Source: Nitrospirota bacterium (lineage in GTDB: Bacteria; Nitrospirota; 9FT-COMBO-42-15; HDB-SIOI813). From it: a DNA stretch of 39,402 nt. Location of the stretch: NCBI GenBank assembly GCA_016217665.1, contig JACRHF010000002.1, positions 1-39,402 of the forward strand. Direction: 5' to 3'. The notes beneath the pieces were generated by a model. It was not told the origin of the DNA, searched no databases, and was given only the letters and a program-made list of their open reading frames with translations. Position 1 is the first letter of the stretch. Each line of letters begins with the position of its first letter. This document shows positions 9,183-19,439 of this stretch, in pieces. Both the position numbers and the translations under genes were made by a program.

Positions 9183-10118
9183 ATGTTATACAAGACCCTG
9201 ATAGACGCCATCGGCAATACACCGATGGTGGAGATAAAGAGACTTAACCCGAATCAAGGCGTAAAGATCTATGCAAAGCTTGAGGGGTTTAATCCGACTG
9301 GGAGTGTCAAAGACAGGATTGCCAAATATATGGTGGAGCAGGCTGAAAAGGAGGGCCTTCTTACAAAAGATAAGATACTCCTTGAACCTACCAGCGGTAA
9401 CACCGGAATATCCCTGGGGATGATCGCAAAGATAAAGGGCTACAGACTGGTTGCGGTCATGCCTGAGAGTATGAGCATAGAGAGGCGGGAGATCCTGAAG
9501 GCGTATGGAGTGGAGATCGTCCTCTCTCCGGGGGATCAGGGGACAAACGGGGCGATCAGGGTTGCCCATGAGATGCTGAAGCAGGATAAGAACTATGTTA
9601 TGCTGGATCAGTACAGCAACCCCAATAACCCCGGCGCCCATTACGAGACGACCGCGGTTGAGATATTGCGGGATGTCCCGGGGCCCATTGATTACTTCAT
9701 GGCAGGGCTGGGGACAGGGGGGACGCTCATGGGGGCCGGCCAGCGGCTGAAAGAGTATAATCAGAAGACCCGGATTATCGCAGTTCAGCCTTATCCCAAG
9801 AGCGGACTTCAGGGGCTCCGGAGTCTCCTGGAAGGTTATACGCCGCCCATCCTGGATATTAAAAAACTGGATGGCAATGAGTTCTGCAAGGATGAGGATG
9901 CCTTCAGGATGGTGAAGGAGCTTGCAGACAAGGAGGGGATCTTTGCCGGCATCTCGTCCGGGGCCATCATGTGTCATGTGGTCAGGATGGCTAAGAAGCT
10001 CAAAGAGGGGATCATTGTGACCCTCCTGCCGGATGGGGGATGGAAATATGTCAGTGAACATCTCTGGACAGAGGATGTGAAGACGATCAGCGATAAGATA
10101 CAGGGACCATTATGGTAA
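9183..10118 (+). CDS. PLP-dependent cysteine synthase (CysK/CysM type)
   Basis: AIGNTPMVEIKRL, NPTGSVKDRIAKYM, EPTSGNTGISLGMIAKIKGYRLVAVMPESMS, GLGTGGTLMGAGQRLKE, GISSGAIM. Confidence 0.92.
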   Translation: MLYKTLIDAIGNTPMVEIKRLNPNQGVKIYAKLEGFNPTGSVKDRIAKYMVEQAEKEGLLTKDKILLEPTSGNTGISLGMIAKIKGYRLVAVMPESMSIERREILKAYGVEIVLSPGDQGTNGAIRVAHEMLKQDKNYVMLDQYSNPNNPGAHYETTAVEILRDVPGPIDYFMAGLGTGGTLMGAGQRLKEYNQKTRIIAVQPYPKSGLQGLRSLLEGYTPPILDIKKLDGNEFCKDEDAFRMVKELADKEGIFAGISSGAIMCHVVRMAKKLKEGIIVTLLPDGGWKYVSEHLWTEDVKTISDKIQGPLW

Positions 10119-10122
10119 TGGT

Positions 10123-10244
10123 ACGAACGCAATAAATGTCTTTATACGGCGTTGGACTCCTCGGAAAATCCTCAACGTACTTCAAAAGTACGCCTGCGGT
10201 TTTCCTCGTCGTCCGCCTTGTCTAAAGCCATTTCTTGCGTTCGT
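10123..10244. repeat. Long imperfect inverted repeat, MITE/REP-like (about 122 bp)
   Basis: Arms acgaacgcaataaatgtctttata...cctcaacgtac and gtacgcctgcggttttcctcg...taaagccatttcttgcgttcgt are imperfect reverse complements. Confidence 0.8.
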
Positions 10245-10300
10245 AGGCTGTCACTTTATTAATTCATTTGTCTTAGTTAATCGTAACTGGAGGATTCTAC

Positions 10301-12934
10301 ATGGCGAAACAGAAATACGTCTACTTCTTTGGCATGGGCAGCGCAGAGGGCCGGGGCGATATGAAAGACCTTCTGGGTGGAAAAGGCGCAGGGCTGGCAG
10401 AGATGACCAATCTTGGCATCCGGGTCCCGGCGGGCTTTACCATAACAACGGAGGCCTGCATTGAATACTACAAAAATAATGAGACCTATCCTCCGGGGAT
10501 GTGGGATCAGGTCCTTGAGAATCTTAAGAAGGTAGAGGAGTCTATGGGATTCCGGTTCGGGGATCCTGCAAACCCCCTCCTGGTCTCTGTGAGATCAGGG
10601 GCCAGGGCCTCCATGCCCGGGATGATGGACACGGTCCTGAATGTCGGACTGAATGATACCACAGTGCAGGGGCTAGCCAAAAAGTCCGGCAATGACCGGT
10701 TTGCCTATGATGCCTATCGCCGCTTTATTACCATGTTCGGGAGTGTGGTGATGGGGATTGAGAGGGCGCTGTTTGAGGAGGTCCTGCAAGAGAAGAAGGA
10801 TGAACTCAAGGTCAGGCAGGATACGGAGCTTGATGCGGCGGCGCTGAAGGACATCGTCGGGAGATACAAAAAACTGGTCCGGAAAGAGGCCGGCAAAGAC
10901 TTCCCCATGGATCCATTGGAGCAGTTGATGATGGCGACCAACGCGGTCTTTGGCTCCTGGAATGCCCCGAGGGCGGTAACCTACCGGAAGATACACAATC
11001 TTCCCCATAACATGGGGACAGCCGCCAGTGTGGTGGCCATGGTATTTGGGAATATGGGCGAGACCTCAGGCACCGGCGTAGCATTTACCCGTGATCCCAA
11101 CACTGGGGAAAGGCGGTTCTTTGGAGAGTGCCTCATGAATGCCCAGGGCGAGGATGTCGTTGCCGGGATCAGGACCCCGCTCCCGATCGAAGATCTGAAG
11201 AAGCTCGTGCCCCAGGCCTACAATGAGCTGGTGGACATCTATCAGAAGTTAGAAAACCACTATAAAGAGATGCTCGATATTGAATTCACCATCCAGGAAG
11301 GGACACTCTACATGCTGCAGACGAGGTCCGGGAAGAGGACTGCGGCGGCCGCTATCAGGATCGCCGTGGATATGGTTGAAGAGGGACTTATTGACAAAGA
11401 GGCCGCGGTCATGAGGGTCAATCCTGACCAGTTGGATCAGCTCCTGCACCCGATGATAGACCCGGATGCCAGGGTCAATGTGGTGGCGAAGGGGCTTCCG
11501 GCATCCCCGGGTGCGGCGGTAGGGCGCGCCGTCTTTACAGCAGAGGATGCAGAGCGGTTTGTGCGTGAGGGGGAGAAGTGCGTCCTGGTGCGGCTGGAGA
11601 CCTCTCCGGAGGATATCGGGGGGATGCATGCGGCCGAGGGGATATTGACCTCGCGGGGGGGGATGACCTCCCACGCGGCTGTGGTGGCCAGGGGCATGGG
11701 AAGGCCGTGCGTGGTCGGGTGCAGCGATATCCAGGTCCGGGAGAAGGAGAAGGCCTTCCGGGTGAATGATCGGGTCATCCGTGAAGGGGACCCTATCACC
11801 ATCAATGGCTCAACAGGGGAGGTCATCATCGGGGAGGTCAACCTGATCAAGCCAAAGCTGAGCGAGAGCTTTTCCACCATGATGAAGTGGGTGGACAAGA
11901 TCCGCAGGCTTAAGGTACGCAGCAATGCAGACACCCCGTATGATGCCCAGGTGGCCAGGGATTTTGGGGCAGAAGGGATCGGTCTCTGCCGGACAGAGCA
12001 TATGTTCTTTGAGCCGAATCGCATCAAGGCCGTGCGGGAGATGATCCTCTCCGAGGATACAGAGGGGAGAAAAAAGGCGCTCGTTAAGTTATTGCCATTC
12101 CAGAAAGGGGACTTTCTCGGGATATTCAGGGCCATGAAAGGGCTGCCGGTCACGATCCGGCTGTTAGATCCGCCGCTCCATGAGTTCTTGCCGCATACAG
12201 AGGCTGAGATTGACGAACTTTCGCAGGATATGGGGGTCCCCCCGGATAAATTGGCGGCAAAGAACAAGAGCCTCTTTGAGTTCAACCCCATGCTGGGGCA
12301 CAGGGGCTGCCGGCTTGGGATTACCTATCCGGAGATCTATGAGATGCAGGCCAGTGCTATATTTGAGGCGGCCTGTGAGCTTGAATGTGAAGGGGTGAGT
12401 GTCAGCCCGGAGGTGATGATCCCCCTCGTGGGTTATCCCAAGGAACTGGAGATCCTGAAGGCGATGGTGGACCGGATCGCTTCAGAGGTCATGAAGTCTT
12501 ATAAGGTTAAGATCAAGTATCAGGTCGGGACGATGATAGAACTTCCCAGGGCCGCCGTGGTGGCTGATGAAATCGCAAAGCAGGCAGAGTTCTTCTCCTT
12601 TGGGACGAATGACCTCACGCAGACGACACTGGGACTCAGCCGGGATGACTCCGGGAAGTTCCTGCCGTTCTACGTTGAGAAGGGGATCTTGGAGGTGGAC
12701 CCGTTTGTCTCCCTGGATCAGGAGGGGGTGGGGCAGTTGATCAGGATCGGGATCGAGAAGGGGCGTTCCACAAGGCCGAACCTGAAGGTGGGGATATGCG
12801 GCGAACATGGCGGAGATCCCAAATCAATCGAATTTTGCCACAGGGCCGGGATGGATTACGTGAGCTGCTCACCGTATCGGATCCCTATTGCGAGGTTTGC
12901 TGCGGCCCAGGCCGTGATTCGAAATAAGAAATAG
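10301..12934 (+). CDS. ppdK: Pyruvate, phosphate dikinase
   Basis: [98 protein letters not shown]. Confidence 0.98.
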   Translation: MAKQKYVYFFGMGSAEGRGDMKDLLGGKGAGLAEMTNLGIRVPAGFTITTEACIEYYKNNETYPPGMWDQVLENLKKVEESMGFRFGDPANPLLVSVRSGARASMPGMMDTVLNVGLNDTTVQGLAKKSGNDRFAYDAYRRFITMFGSVVMGIERALFEEVLQEKKDELKVRQDTELDAAALKDIVGRYKKLVRKEAGKDFPMDPLEQLMMATNAVFGSWNAPRAVTYRKIHNLPHNMGTAASVVAMVFGNMGETSGTGVAFTRDPNTGERRFFGECLMNAQGEDVVAGIRTPLPIEDLKKLVPQAYNELVDIYQKLENHYKEMLDIEFTIQEGTLYMLQTRSGKRTAAAAIRIAVDMVEEGLIDKEAAVMRVNPDQLDQLLHPMIDPDARVNVVAKGLPASPGAAVGRAVFTAEDAERFVREGEKCVLVRLETSPEDIGGMHAAEGILTSRGGMTSHAAVVARGMGRPCVVGCSDIQVREKEKAFRVNDRVIREGDPITINGSTGEVIIGEVNLIKPKLSESFSTMMKWVDKIRRLKVRSNADTPYDAQVARDFGAEGIGLCRTEHMFFEPNRIKAVREMILSEDTEGRKKALVKLLPFQKGDFLGIFRAMKGLPVTIRLLDPPLHEFLPHTEAEIDELSQDMGVPPDKLAAKNKSLFEFNPMLGHRGCRLGITYPEIYEMQASAIFEAACELECEGVSVSPEVMIPLVGYPKELEILKAMVDRIASEVMKSYKVKIKYQVGTMIELPRAAVVADEIAKQAEFFSFGTNDLTQTTLGLSRDDSGKFLPFYVEKGILEVDPFVSLDQEGVGQLIRIGIEKGRSTRPNLKVGICGEHGGDPKSIEFCHRAGMDYVSCSPYRIPIARFAAAQAVIRNKK

Positions 12935-12947
12935 CGGGACGGAGACC

Positions 12948-14075
12948 ATGTCCCCAGACAAGACCAAGACCTACATGCAGATGGCCCTGAGATTGGCAAA
13001 GAAGGGGATGGGTATCACAAGCCCCAATCCCATGGTCGGGGCCGTCGTGGTGAAAGACGGCAGGGTCATAGGCAGGGGATATCACAAAGGCCCCGGCAAA
13101 TGGCACGCCGAGGCCGTCGCTATCCGGGATGCGGGTCCTGAGGCCAAGGGCGCGACGCTCTATATAAACCTTGAGCCGTGCTGTCATACCGATAAAAGAA
13201 CCCCGCCCTGCACTAAGGAGATCATCCGGTCAGAGATCAGGCGTGTGGTCATCGGGATGGAAGATCCCAACCCCATGGTCAATGGCCGCGGGATCCAGGA
13301 ACTTGCCGGGGCCGGTATCCAGGTAGAAAAAGGGATCCTTTATCCGGAGGCCGTCCGGTTGAATGAGATCTACTCCAAATTCATTTCTACGAAGACCCCC
13401 TTTGTCATTTTAAAAAGCGCATCGAGTCTGGATGGGAGGATTGCCCTCCCTTCCGGTGAATCCAAATGGATTACAGGAGAGACAGCCCGGAGATACAGCC
13501 ATCGGCTCAGGGCCATGGTGGATGCCGTGCTTGTAGGGATAGGGACTGTCCTTGCGGATGACCCTTTGCTCAGCGTCAGAGATACGGGGATCCGGGGAAA
13601 ACAGCCTCTTCGTATCATTGTAGATTCCAGACTTCGCATTCCCCTGACCGCTAAGGCGCTCGATCAGGGAGGAGGTCAGGAGACGATGATTGTGACGACA
13701 AAGGCGGCATCCGGCGAGGCGGTGGAGGCCCTTGAAAAGATCGGAGTAAAGACCCTGATCGCCGCGAGCCGGGAGGACGGCGAGGTCAGCCTCCGGTCTC
13801 TGATGGGAGAGTTGGGAAAATTGGGGATCAGCAGTGTCCTCATTGAGGGAGGGTCTAAGATCAATGCGTCCGCCCTCAGGGAAGGGGTGGTGGATAAGGT
13901 CGCCATCCTCTATTCTCCCCGGATCATCGGGGGGAGTGATTCGATCGGTATGGTCGGGGGGACGGCCCCAGGATCGCTGGATGAGTCCATCTTCCTGAAA
14001 GATATGCACATCAGGCGATTAGGTGAAGATATTTTAGTAGAAGGGTATGTGAGGAAAGTAATGAGCAATGAGTGA
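12948..14075 (+). CDS. ribD: Bifunctional diaminohydroxyphosphoribosylaminopyrimidine deaminase / 5-amino-6-(5-phosphoribosylamino)uracil reductase
   Basis: SPNPMVGAVVVKDGRVIGRGYHKGPGKWHAEAVAI, LEPCCHTDKRTPPC deaminase motif; C-terminal reductase SSLDGRIALPSGESKWITGE, IEGGSKINASAL. Confidence 0.96.
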   Translation: MSPDKTKTYMQMALRLAKKGMGITSPNPMVGAVVVKDGRVIGRGYHKGPGKWHAEAVAIRDAGPEAKGATLYINLEPCCHTDKRTPPCTKEIIRSEIRRVVIGMEDPNPMVNGRGIQELAGAGIQVEKGILYPEAVRLNEIYSKFISTKTPFVILKSASSLDGRIALPSGESKWITGETARRYSHRLRAMVDAVLVGIGTVLADDPLLSVRDTGIRGKQPLRIIVDSRLRIPLTAKALDQGGGQETMIVTTKAASGEAVEALEKIGVKTLIAASREDGEVSLRSLMGELGKLGISSVLIEGGSKINASALREGVVDKVAILYSPRIIGGSDSIGMVGGTAPGSLDESIFLKDMHIRRLGEDILVEGYVRKVMSNE

Positions 14076-14101
14076 TGAGTGATGAGTAATTGTGACATTC
14101 C

Positions 14102-14167
14102 GTCATTCCCGCGGAAGCGGGAATCCAGAATAAAGAAGACTGGATTCCGGGTCAAGCCCGGAATGAC
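14102..14167. repeat. Palindromic repeat, 'gtcattcccgcg..cgggaatccag / ctggattcc..gggaatgac' family
   Basis: Direct sequence match to the copies at 24580, 26709 and 34976. Confidence 0.85.
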
Positions 14168-14242
14168 AACTACGTGCCATGTAATTATACAAATGTACTT
14201 CTTAGTATAAGAGATAAGAGGCAAGAGGCGGGGAGTGGTGTT

Positions 14243-14833
14243 ATGTTTACAGGGCTTATAGAAGAACTTGGCTCAGTCAAGGGGATAAGATCTCAGTCAG
14301 GCGGGATGAGGCTTTCCATTGCCGGCAAGACCGTCCTGGACGGGATGAGGACAGGGGATAGCATTGCTGTCAATGGCGCCTGTCTTACGGTGGTTGAGAT
14401 GAGTCATTCTGTCTTCGGGGCGGATGTCTCTAAGGAGACCCTGACAAAGACAACCCTGGGAAGGCTCCGGGTTGGAGACCGGGTAAATCTGGAACGCGCC
14501 ATGAGACCCACAGACCGCCTCGGCGGCCACCTCGTTGCCGGCCATGTTGATGCCGTCGGCGTGATCCGCACCATCGAACGGACAGGAGAGGCCTCTCTCT
14601 TCACCTTTGAGGCGCCTCCGGAGATCTCAAGATACCTGATCTACAAAGGCTCCATTGCCGTTGACGGGATCAGCCTCACAGTCAACGAGGTCCAGGGGGA
14701 GAGATTCACGGTGATCCTCATCCCGCACACCGCCCGTCAGACCACCCTTGGTTTCAAGAAGGCCGGAGACCCCGTAAACCTTGAGGCAGACATGATCGGG
14801 AAATATGTCGAGAAGTTTGTAAAAACAAGATGA
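14243..14833 (+). CDS. ribE: Riboflavin synthase alpha chain
   Basis: MFTGLIEELGSVKGI, NGACLTV, GGHLVAGHVDAVG, KGSIAVDGISLTVNEV, IPHTARQTTLG, NLEADMIGKYVEKFVKTR. Confidence 0.96.
   Translation: MFTGLIEELGSVKGIRSQSGGMRLSIAGKTVLDGMRTGDSIAVNGACLTVVEMSHSVFGADVSKETLTKTTLGRLRVGDRVNLERAMRPTDRLGGHLVAGHVDAVGVIRTIERTGEASLFTFEAPPEISRYLIYKGSIAVDGISLTVNEVQGERFTVILIPHTARQTTLGFKKAGDPVNLEADMIGKYVEKFVKTR
14783..14823 (+). repeat. Direct repeat copy A (3' coding end of ribE)
   Basis: gaggcagacatgatcgggaaatatgtcgagaagtttgtaaa; 39 of 41 identical to 16030..16070. Confidence 0.95.
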
Positions 14834-14932
14834 GTAGTGAAAATAAATCCCCTTTTTTTATCATCACCATGGCTGTAAATCAATTGACCGTTAATCGCCT
14901 TAAATTGGATTATTACATTGGAGGTTGATCCT

Positions 14933-16024
14933 GTGAAAAGGGTTATATTTATCGGCCTTCCATTATTATTGCTCTTAACCGGTTGCGGGACGGGAGATAA
15001 GCTAACCCCTGCCAAAATCTCTGATGCTCCCACAGGCCTTGTGGCTACGGTCATCTCGAAAACTGAGATTGGACTCACATGGAACGATAATTCTTCGGAT
15101 GAAGACGGTTTTAATATCGAAAGAAAAGAAGGACCCTGGGGGGGGTTCCAGAGGATAGCGCTGGTCGGAGCAGACGTTACCACTTATCATGACAGAGGCT
15201 CAAACAACTTAACACCGAACACCACCTATTACTATCGTGTTGCCTACTATAGAGGGAATGAAGTATCTGAATATTCAATGGCGGCCAGTGCGACAACATT
15301 GAAGAAGTCCCTGTCTTTAAAGAAGACAGAAATGACACAACTCTCCCCGTATGTGGGCATTGTCTTGAGACTCCTCACCGGGGAAGCAGACCTGATTGAT
15401 GAGGATAAAATCCTGATCCCGGAGGACGGCTCCTGCCCTTATGAGGGATGGGAGACGTATATTCCGGAGGAACTTAATGACGATACGATCCGGAAGACAT
15501 TCATTTACGAGAGGTGCAAAAAAAACCATCCCATTGCCTCAGATATCGTTGTCCGCTACAATGGCCGCGGGGTCATAAACTATTATTCCCCGGATTATTG
15601 GAGGAGCGACCCACTTCGGGCCCCATATCTTCCAGGGCGTGCGGTAACAAAGCATATAGAGAGTCTTCATGAAGAGGAATTTGACTCCCAGGGAATGATT
15701 CTTCAGTCCGGAGTGGTGTACGAAGATTTTACCATGAGCGCCACAGAGACAGGAGATGATGTCTGGTATTGGACAATGGAGGGTACCATTATACCGGATT
15801 CCTGTGGTGGCAAGAGATTTGTGCTAAAGACCCTCCTGCCCCTTTACTGGCCTTTCACATCTGCTTGTCCTCTCGGAGGGGAGATTGTTGTGACCGGTGA
15901 TGACAGGGGAGTTACCCTCCGGTTCCTCGACAACCAGACAGCAGAGGTAGATGTGGGGAGCGATGGGTTTGTGGACGAGACTGTGAATTGCCAGGTAGTG
16001 ATGAACTCGGACTTCTGTATGTAA
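14933..16024 (+). CDS. Lipoprotein with fibronectin type III domain
   Basis: Lipobox MKRVIFIGLPLLLLLTGCGTG (GTG start, ggagg upstream); FN3-like APTGLVATVISKTEIGLTWNDNSSDEDGFNIERK...LTPNTTYYYRVAYYRGNEVSEYS; the C-terminal domain is not recognised. Confidence 0.8.
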   Translation: MKRVIFIGLPLLLLLTGCGTGDKLTPAKISDAPTGLVATVISKTEIGLTWNDNSSDEDGFNIERKEGPWGGFQRIALVGADVTTYHDRGSNNLTPNTTYYYRVAYYRGNEVSEYSMAASATTLKKSLSLKKTEMTQLSPYVGIVLRLLTGEADLIDEDKILIPEDGSCPYEGWETYIPEELNDDTIRKTFIYERCKKNHPIASDIVVRYNGRGVINYYSPDYWRSDPLRAPYLPGRAVTKHIESLHEEEFDSQGMILQSGVVYEDFTMSATETGDDVWYWTMEGTIIPDSCGGKRFVLKTLLPLYWPFTSACPLGGEIVVTGDDRGVTLRFLDNQTAEVDVGSDGFVDETVNCQVVMNSDFCM

Positions 16025-16029
16025 TCATA

Positions 16030-16070
16030 GAGGCAGACATGATTGGGAAGTATGTCGAGAAGTTTGTAAA
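16030..16070 (+). repeat. Direct repeat copy B (second ribE 3'-end copy, no ribE body upstream)
   Basis: gaggcagacatgattgggaagtatgtcgagaagtttgtaaa; reads EADMIGKYVEKFVNPAR* in frame to the TGA at 16081. Confidence 0.95.
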
Positions 16071-16178
16071 CCCCGCCCGCTGATTGGTCAGCAAATTGAC
16101 TTTTTTTGCCTATGGCATCATGACAATATAGTATCTTTCCTGTTTCATACAACCACATTTTTTAACGACAAATAGATT

Positions 16179-18674
16179 ATGAGTAACCCTCATGTACATA
16201 TCGCTGAATTAGAGACAGAGCTCATCCGCATAAAGGAAGAGCTTGAGAAGGCCAGAGAACAGGCAGGGGAGCTGGAGTCTGTCCGTAAAGATATGCTCTC
16301 TCTTCTTGAGGATCTGAACAAATCTGCCGCCATCATAAAAAGGGGAGAGAAGGAGTGGGAGACTATCGTTGATGCCATCGCAGACCCTATCTTCATCCGT
16401 GACAAAGACTTCAGGATCATCAGGGCCAACAAGGCATACGCCGCGGCCTCTGGGATGCCCTTTAAAGAGATCATCGGGAAACCTTACTACACGGTTTTTC
16501 CAAAGATGGAAGGCCCATGCAAGGTCTGTCTGAATGCCCTGGGATCGCCCACACCATGTGAAGATGATATCTCCGTACCCACCATCGGCAGGTCTTTTAA
16601 TATAAAGTCCTTTCCCATATGGGGTGAGAATGGCAGTTTCCTCTATTCTGTCCACTTCATGGAGGACATTACAGACCAGAAGAGGGCAGAGGACGCACTC
16701 CGGGCCTCGGAGAATAAATACCGCCATCTATTTGATAACCTGCATGACGCCGCCTTCCTGGCAGACGCAGAGACCGGACACATTGTTGATACCAACAAAA
16801 AGGCAGAGATACTATTGGACCGGAGGCGTGAAGAGATCATCGGTATGCACCAGAGTGAGTTGCATCCGCCTGGTAAGGCGGGAGAATACCGCCGCAGGTT
16901 TGAGGAGCACCTTCAAAAGGGACCTCTTGCGGATTATGAGGGAGAGGTCATCAGAGGGGATGGGAGGGTTGTTCCGGTAGCCATCACCGCGTCACCCATG
17001 ACCATCAATGGCAGACGACTGATCCTCGTCTTGTTCCGGGATATCACTGAATGGTGGGAGATGATGGAGAGGTTAGAGGAGGAGGTGGAGGTCAATAGGG
17101 CGCTCCTCGACACAGCAGAGGCGATCAGATTAATCTTTGATAGGGATACAATGTTCAAAAGGGTTGCAGAGGGTGTTTCCACAGTAGTTGATGCAGAGAG
17201 GTGCGTCATCTTCCTGTGGGAGAGGGAACAGGGCGGCTTTTTGCCGGCCCATGTTTCCGGGATTGTCCCGCCGGAGCTGCGACCATTCCTTATGAGGCAA
17301 AGGCTTACCCGGGATATGACGATTGTGGAACAAATCTTAAGGGGGGAGACAGTGATTATTGATGACGTCATGAATAGCCCCCTATTCCCAAGAGAGGTCG
17401 CCGAGACCTTGGCCATCAGGACTATGATGGGTATTCCTATCCGGGGTACAACCGGGGTCTTGGGTTTTATAGATGTCGAGCGGATCGGGATTCCGAGGCC
17501 ATTCGGGGAGAAGGAAGAGGAATTCCTGAAAGGGGTGGCACACCAGGTTGCTGTGAGCCTTGACAATGTCAGGCTTTATGAGGAGATGAGGGATCAGACT
17601 ATAGAGCTTACTCAGAGGGTAGAGATCCTCAGGGTAATGAACGAGATAGATAAGAGCATCCTCTCCTGCTCAGATACCCACGAGATCCTGGAGACAGTGA
17701 CGCAGATGGTAGCAAGTCTGATCCCCTGTGATAGAGTGACTGTGGGCTTTGTTGATAAGGAAAGGGAAGGGTTTGTCTATAAGGCAGGATTTGGGACAAA
17801 GTTTGCCAAAGGGATGTTTATCCCCTTCACGGATACCTCGACTGCAGAGGTTGTCAGGACAGGAAGGTCACAGTATATTTCTGATCTCTCGATGGAAAGG
17901 GAACCTTTGAGAGTGGAAAGGATATTGATGGAAGAAGGTTATCACTCCCCCGTACGGCTTCCACTGTTCGTGAAGGGAGAGACCATAGGCGTCCTTAGTG
18001 TGGGCAGCAGACGGGTCGCGGCCTTTCACCCTGACCAGGTTGCGACCCTGGAAAAGCTTGCAGCACAGATCGCCGTGGCCCTTGAAAACGCAAGGCTTGT
18101 AACAGACATGAAGGAGCTCTTCTTTGGTATTGTGGGGGCCCTTTCTGCAGCGATTGATGCCAAGTCTCCATGGACCGCAGGACATTCCCATAGGGTGACG
18201 CAATATTCCCTGACCATTGCTAAGGCGATGGGCATGGGTGAAAAGGACCTGAAAGACTTAGAGCTGGCAGGCCTCCTCCATGACGTGGGGAAGATCGGGA
18301 CGTATGATGTTATCCTTGAAAAGCCCGGAAGGTTGACAGAGGAGGAGCTTAAGATCATGAGACTGCATCCCTTAAAAGGGGCAGAGATATTGGGGGCTAT
18401 GAAACATATGAAGGAGATTATCCCTGCCATCAAGCACCACCACGAATTTTATAACGGGGAGGGATACCCTGGGGGTTTAAAAGGGGAGGCCATCCCTCTG
18501 ATGTCAAGGATCCTTGCGGTTGCCGATACAGTTGATGCGATGGGGGCGGACAGGCCCTATCGAACAGGGAGATCAAAAGAAGAGATCATAGCCGAACTTC
18601 AGCGATGTTCAGGGAGTCAGTTTGACCCGAAGGTCGTGGAGGCCTTTCTCCATATCAAAGCCCTTCCGTTGTAA
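16179..18674 (+). CDS. PAS-PAS-GAF-GAF-HD-GYP signalling protein (predicted c-di-GMP phosphodiesterase)
   Basis: Two PAS domains, two GAF domains (VDAERCVIFLWERE; IPCDRVTVGFVDKE), and HD-GYP signature GLLHDVGKIGTYDVILEKPGRLTEEE...HHEFYNGEGYPGGLKGEAIPLMSRILAVADTVDAMGADRPYR. Confidence 0.92.
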   Translation: MSNPHVHIAELETELIRIKEELEKAREQAGELESVRKDMLSLLEDLNKSAAIIKRGEKEWETIVDAIADPIFIRDKDFRIIRANKAYAAASGMPFKEIIGKPYYTVFPKMEGPCKVCLNALGSPTPCEDDISVPTIGRSFNIKSFPIWGENGSFLYSVHFMEDITDQKRAEDALRASENKYRHLFDNLHDAAFLADAETGHIVDTNKKAEILLDRRREEIIGMHQSELHPPGKAGEYRRRFEEHLQKGPLADYEGEVIRGDGRVVPVAITASPMTINGRRLILVLFRDITEWWEMMERLEEEVEVNRALLDTAEAIRLIFDRDTMFKRVAEGVSTVVDAERCVIFLWEREQGGFLPAHVSGIVPPELRPFLMRQRLTRDMTIVEQILRGETVIIDDVMNSPLFPREVAETLAIRTMMGIPIRGTTGVLGFIDVERIGIPRPFGEKEEEFLKGVAHQVAVSLDNVRLYEEMRDQTIELTQRVEILRVMNEIDKSILSCSDTHEILETVTQMVASLIPCDRVTVGFVDKEREGFVYKAGFGTKFAKGMFIPFTDTSTAEVVRTGRSQYISDLSMEREPLRVERILMEEGYHSPVRLPLFVKGETIGVLSVGSRRVAAFHPDQVATLEKLAAQIAVALENARLVTDMKELFFGIVGALSAAIDAKSPWTAGHSHRVTQYSLTIAKAMGMGEKDLKDLELAGLLHDVGKIGTYDVILEKPGRLTEEELKIMRLHPLKGAEILGAMKHMKEIIPAIKHHHEFYNGEGYPGGLKGEAIPLMSRILAVADTVDAMGADRPYRTGRSKEEIIAELQRCSGSQFDPKVVEAFLHIKALPL

Positions 18675-18718
18675 TGTATTCAACCGATAGACAGAATTTC
18701 TAACGCCGTCATCTTGAA

Positions 18719-18740
18719 GGTGGGACAAGAATGTCCCGCC
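18719..18740. terminator. Short hairpin, possible terminator or REP
   Basis: ggtgggaca-agaa-tgtcccgcc inverted repeat after the HD-GYP gene; no strong T-run. Confidence 0.4.
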
Positions 18741-18851
18741 TATCAGTTTTATCTATGATTATCGATAGGTTCGTGATCCTAAAATAGTCTTGAATGAGGG
18801 TCTGTAGTGTGTTAGATTTTGAGTAGGGTACTAAACATAAGGAGGTGTCCT

Positions 18852-19439
18852 ATGGCTGCTCCGAAGATTTTAGTCCTTTTCTACAGCAAGACAGGGCATA
18901 TGCTCAAGATGGCAAGGTCTGTTGCCAAGGATGCCAAAGAGGCGGGGGCAGAGGTCCGTCTGAGGAAGGCGTCAGAGCTTGCGCCCCGCGAGGTGATCGA
19001 GGAGACCCCGGAGTGGAAGGCGATCTATAGCCAGATGTCAGACATCCCGGATGCGGTGATAGACGACCTGGTCTGGATGGACGGCGTGATCGTAGGGACG
19101 CCGACGCGTTTTGGGAATATGGCGGCGCCGATGCGGAACTTCTGGGATCAGACCGGGAAGCTCTGGATGGAGGGGACATTGATCGGAAAGACCGTGTCCG
19201 CCTTTGCATCCGCCGAGATGATACACGGGGGGCAGGAGGCAACACTCCTCTCCATGTATCCGACGTTCTTTGCCCATGGGCTGATCGTCGTGGGGATCCC
19301 GGGCAATGTCAAAGAGCTCTATAAGTCAGGCTCTTATTACGGGGCCCTCTCCAGCGGCGAACCGAATGATACTGATCTCACCGTGGCAAGATATATGACC
19401 CAGAGACTGATCGAGGTTACCAAGAAGCTGAGGGGCTGA
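18852..19439 (+). CDS. wrbA: WrbA-like NAD(P)H:quinone oxidoreductase (flavodoxin fold)
   Basis: KILVLFYSKTGHMLKMARSVAKDAKEAGAEV, DGVIVGTPTRFGNMAAPMRNFWDQTGKLW, VSAFASAEMIHGGQEATLLSMYPTFFAHGLIVVG. Confidence 0.93.
   Translation: MAAPKILVLFYSKTGHMLKMARSVAKDAKEAGAEVRLRKASELAPREVIEETPEWKAIYSQMSDIPDAVIDDLVWMDGVIVGTPTRFGNMAAPMRNFWDQTGKLWMEGTLIGKTVSAFASAEMIHGGQEATLLSMYPTFFAHGLIVVGIPGNVKELYKSGSYYGALSSGEPNDTDLTVARYMTQRLIEVTKKLRG

Noticed and set aside
9186-10061. 291-aa minus-strand ORF opposite cysteine synthase
   Set aside because: Composition is a mirror of the coding strand; no domain or ribosome-binding site evidence.
10812-12291. Long minus-strand ORFs opposite ppdK (e.g. 11437..12291, 284 aa)
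   Set aside because: Shadow ORFs antisense to a strongly conserved gene; no recognisable domains.
14060-14095. atgagcaatgagtgatgagtgatgagtaa micro-repeat at the ribD end
   Set aside because: Short low-complexity tandem repeat forming the ribD stop region; noted but too weak for a functional claim.
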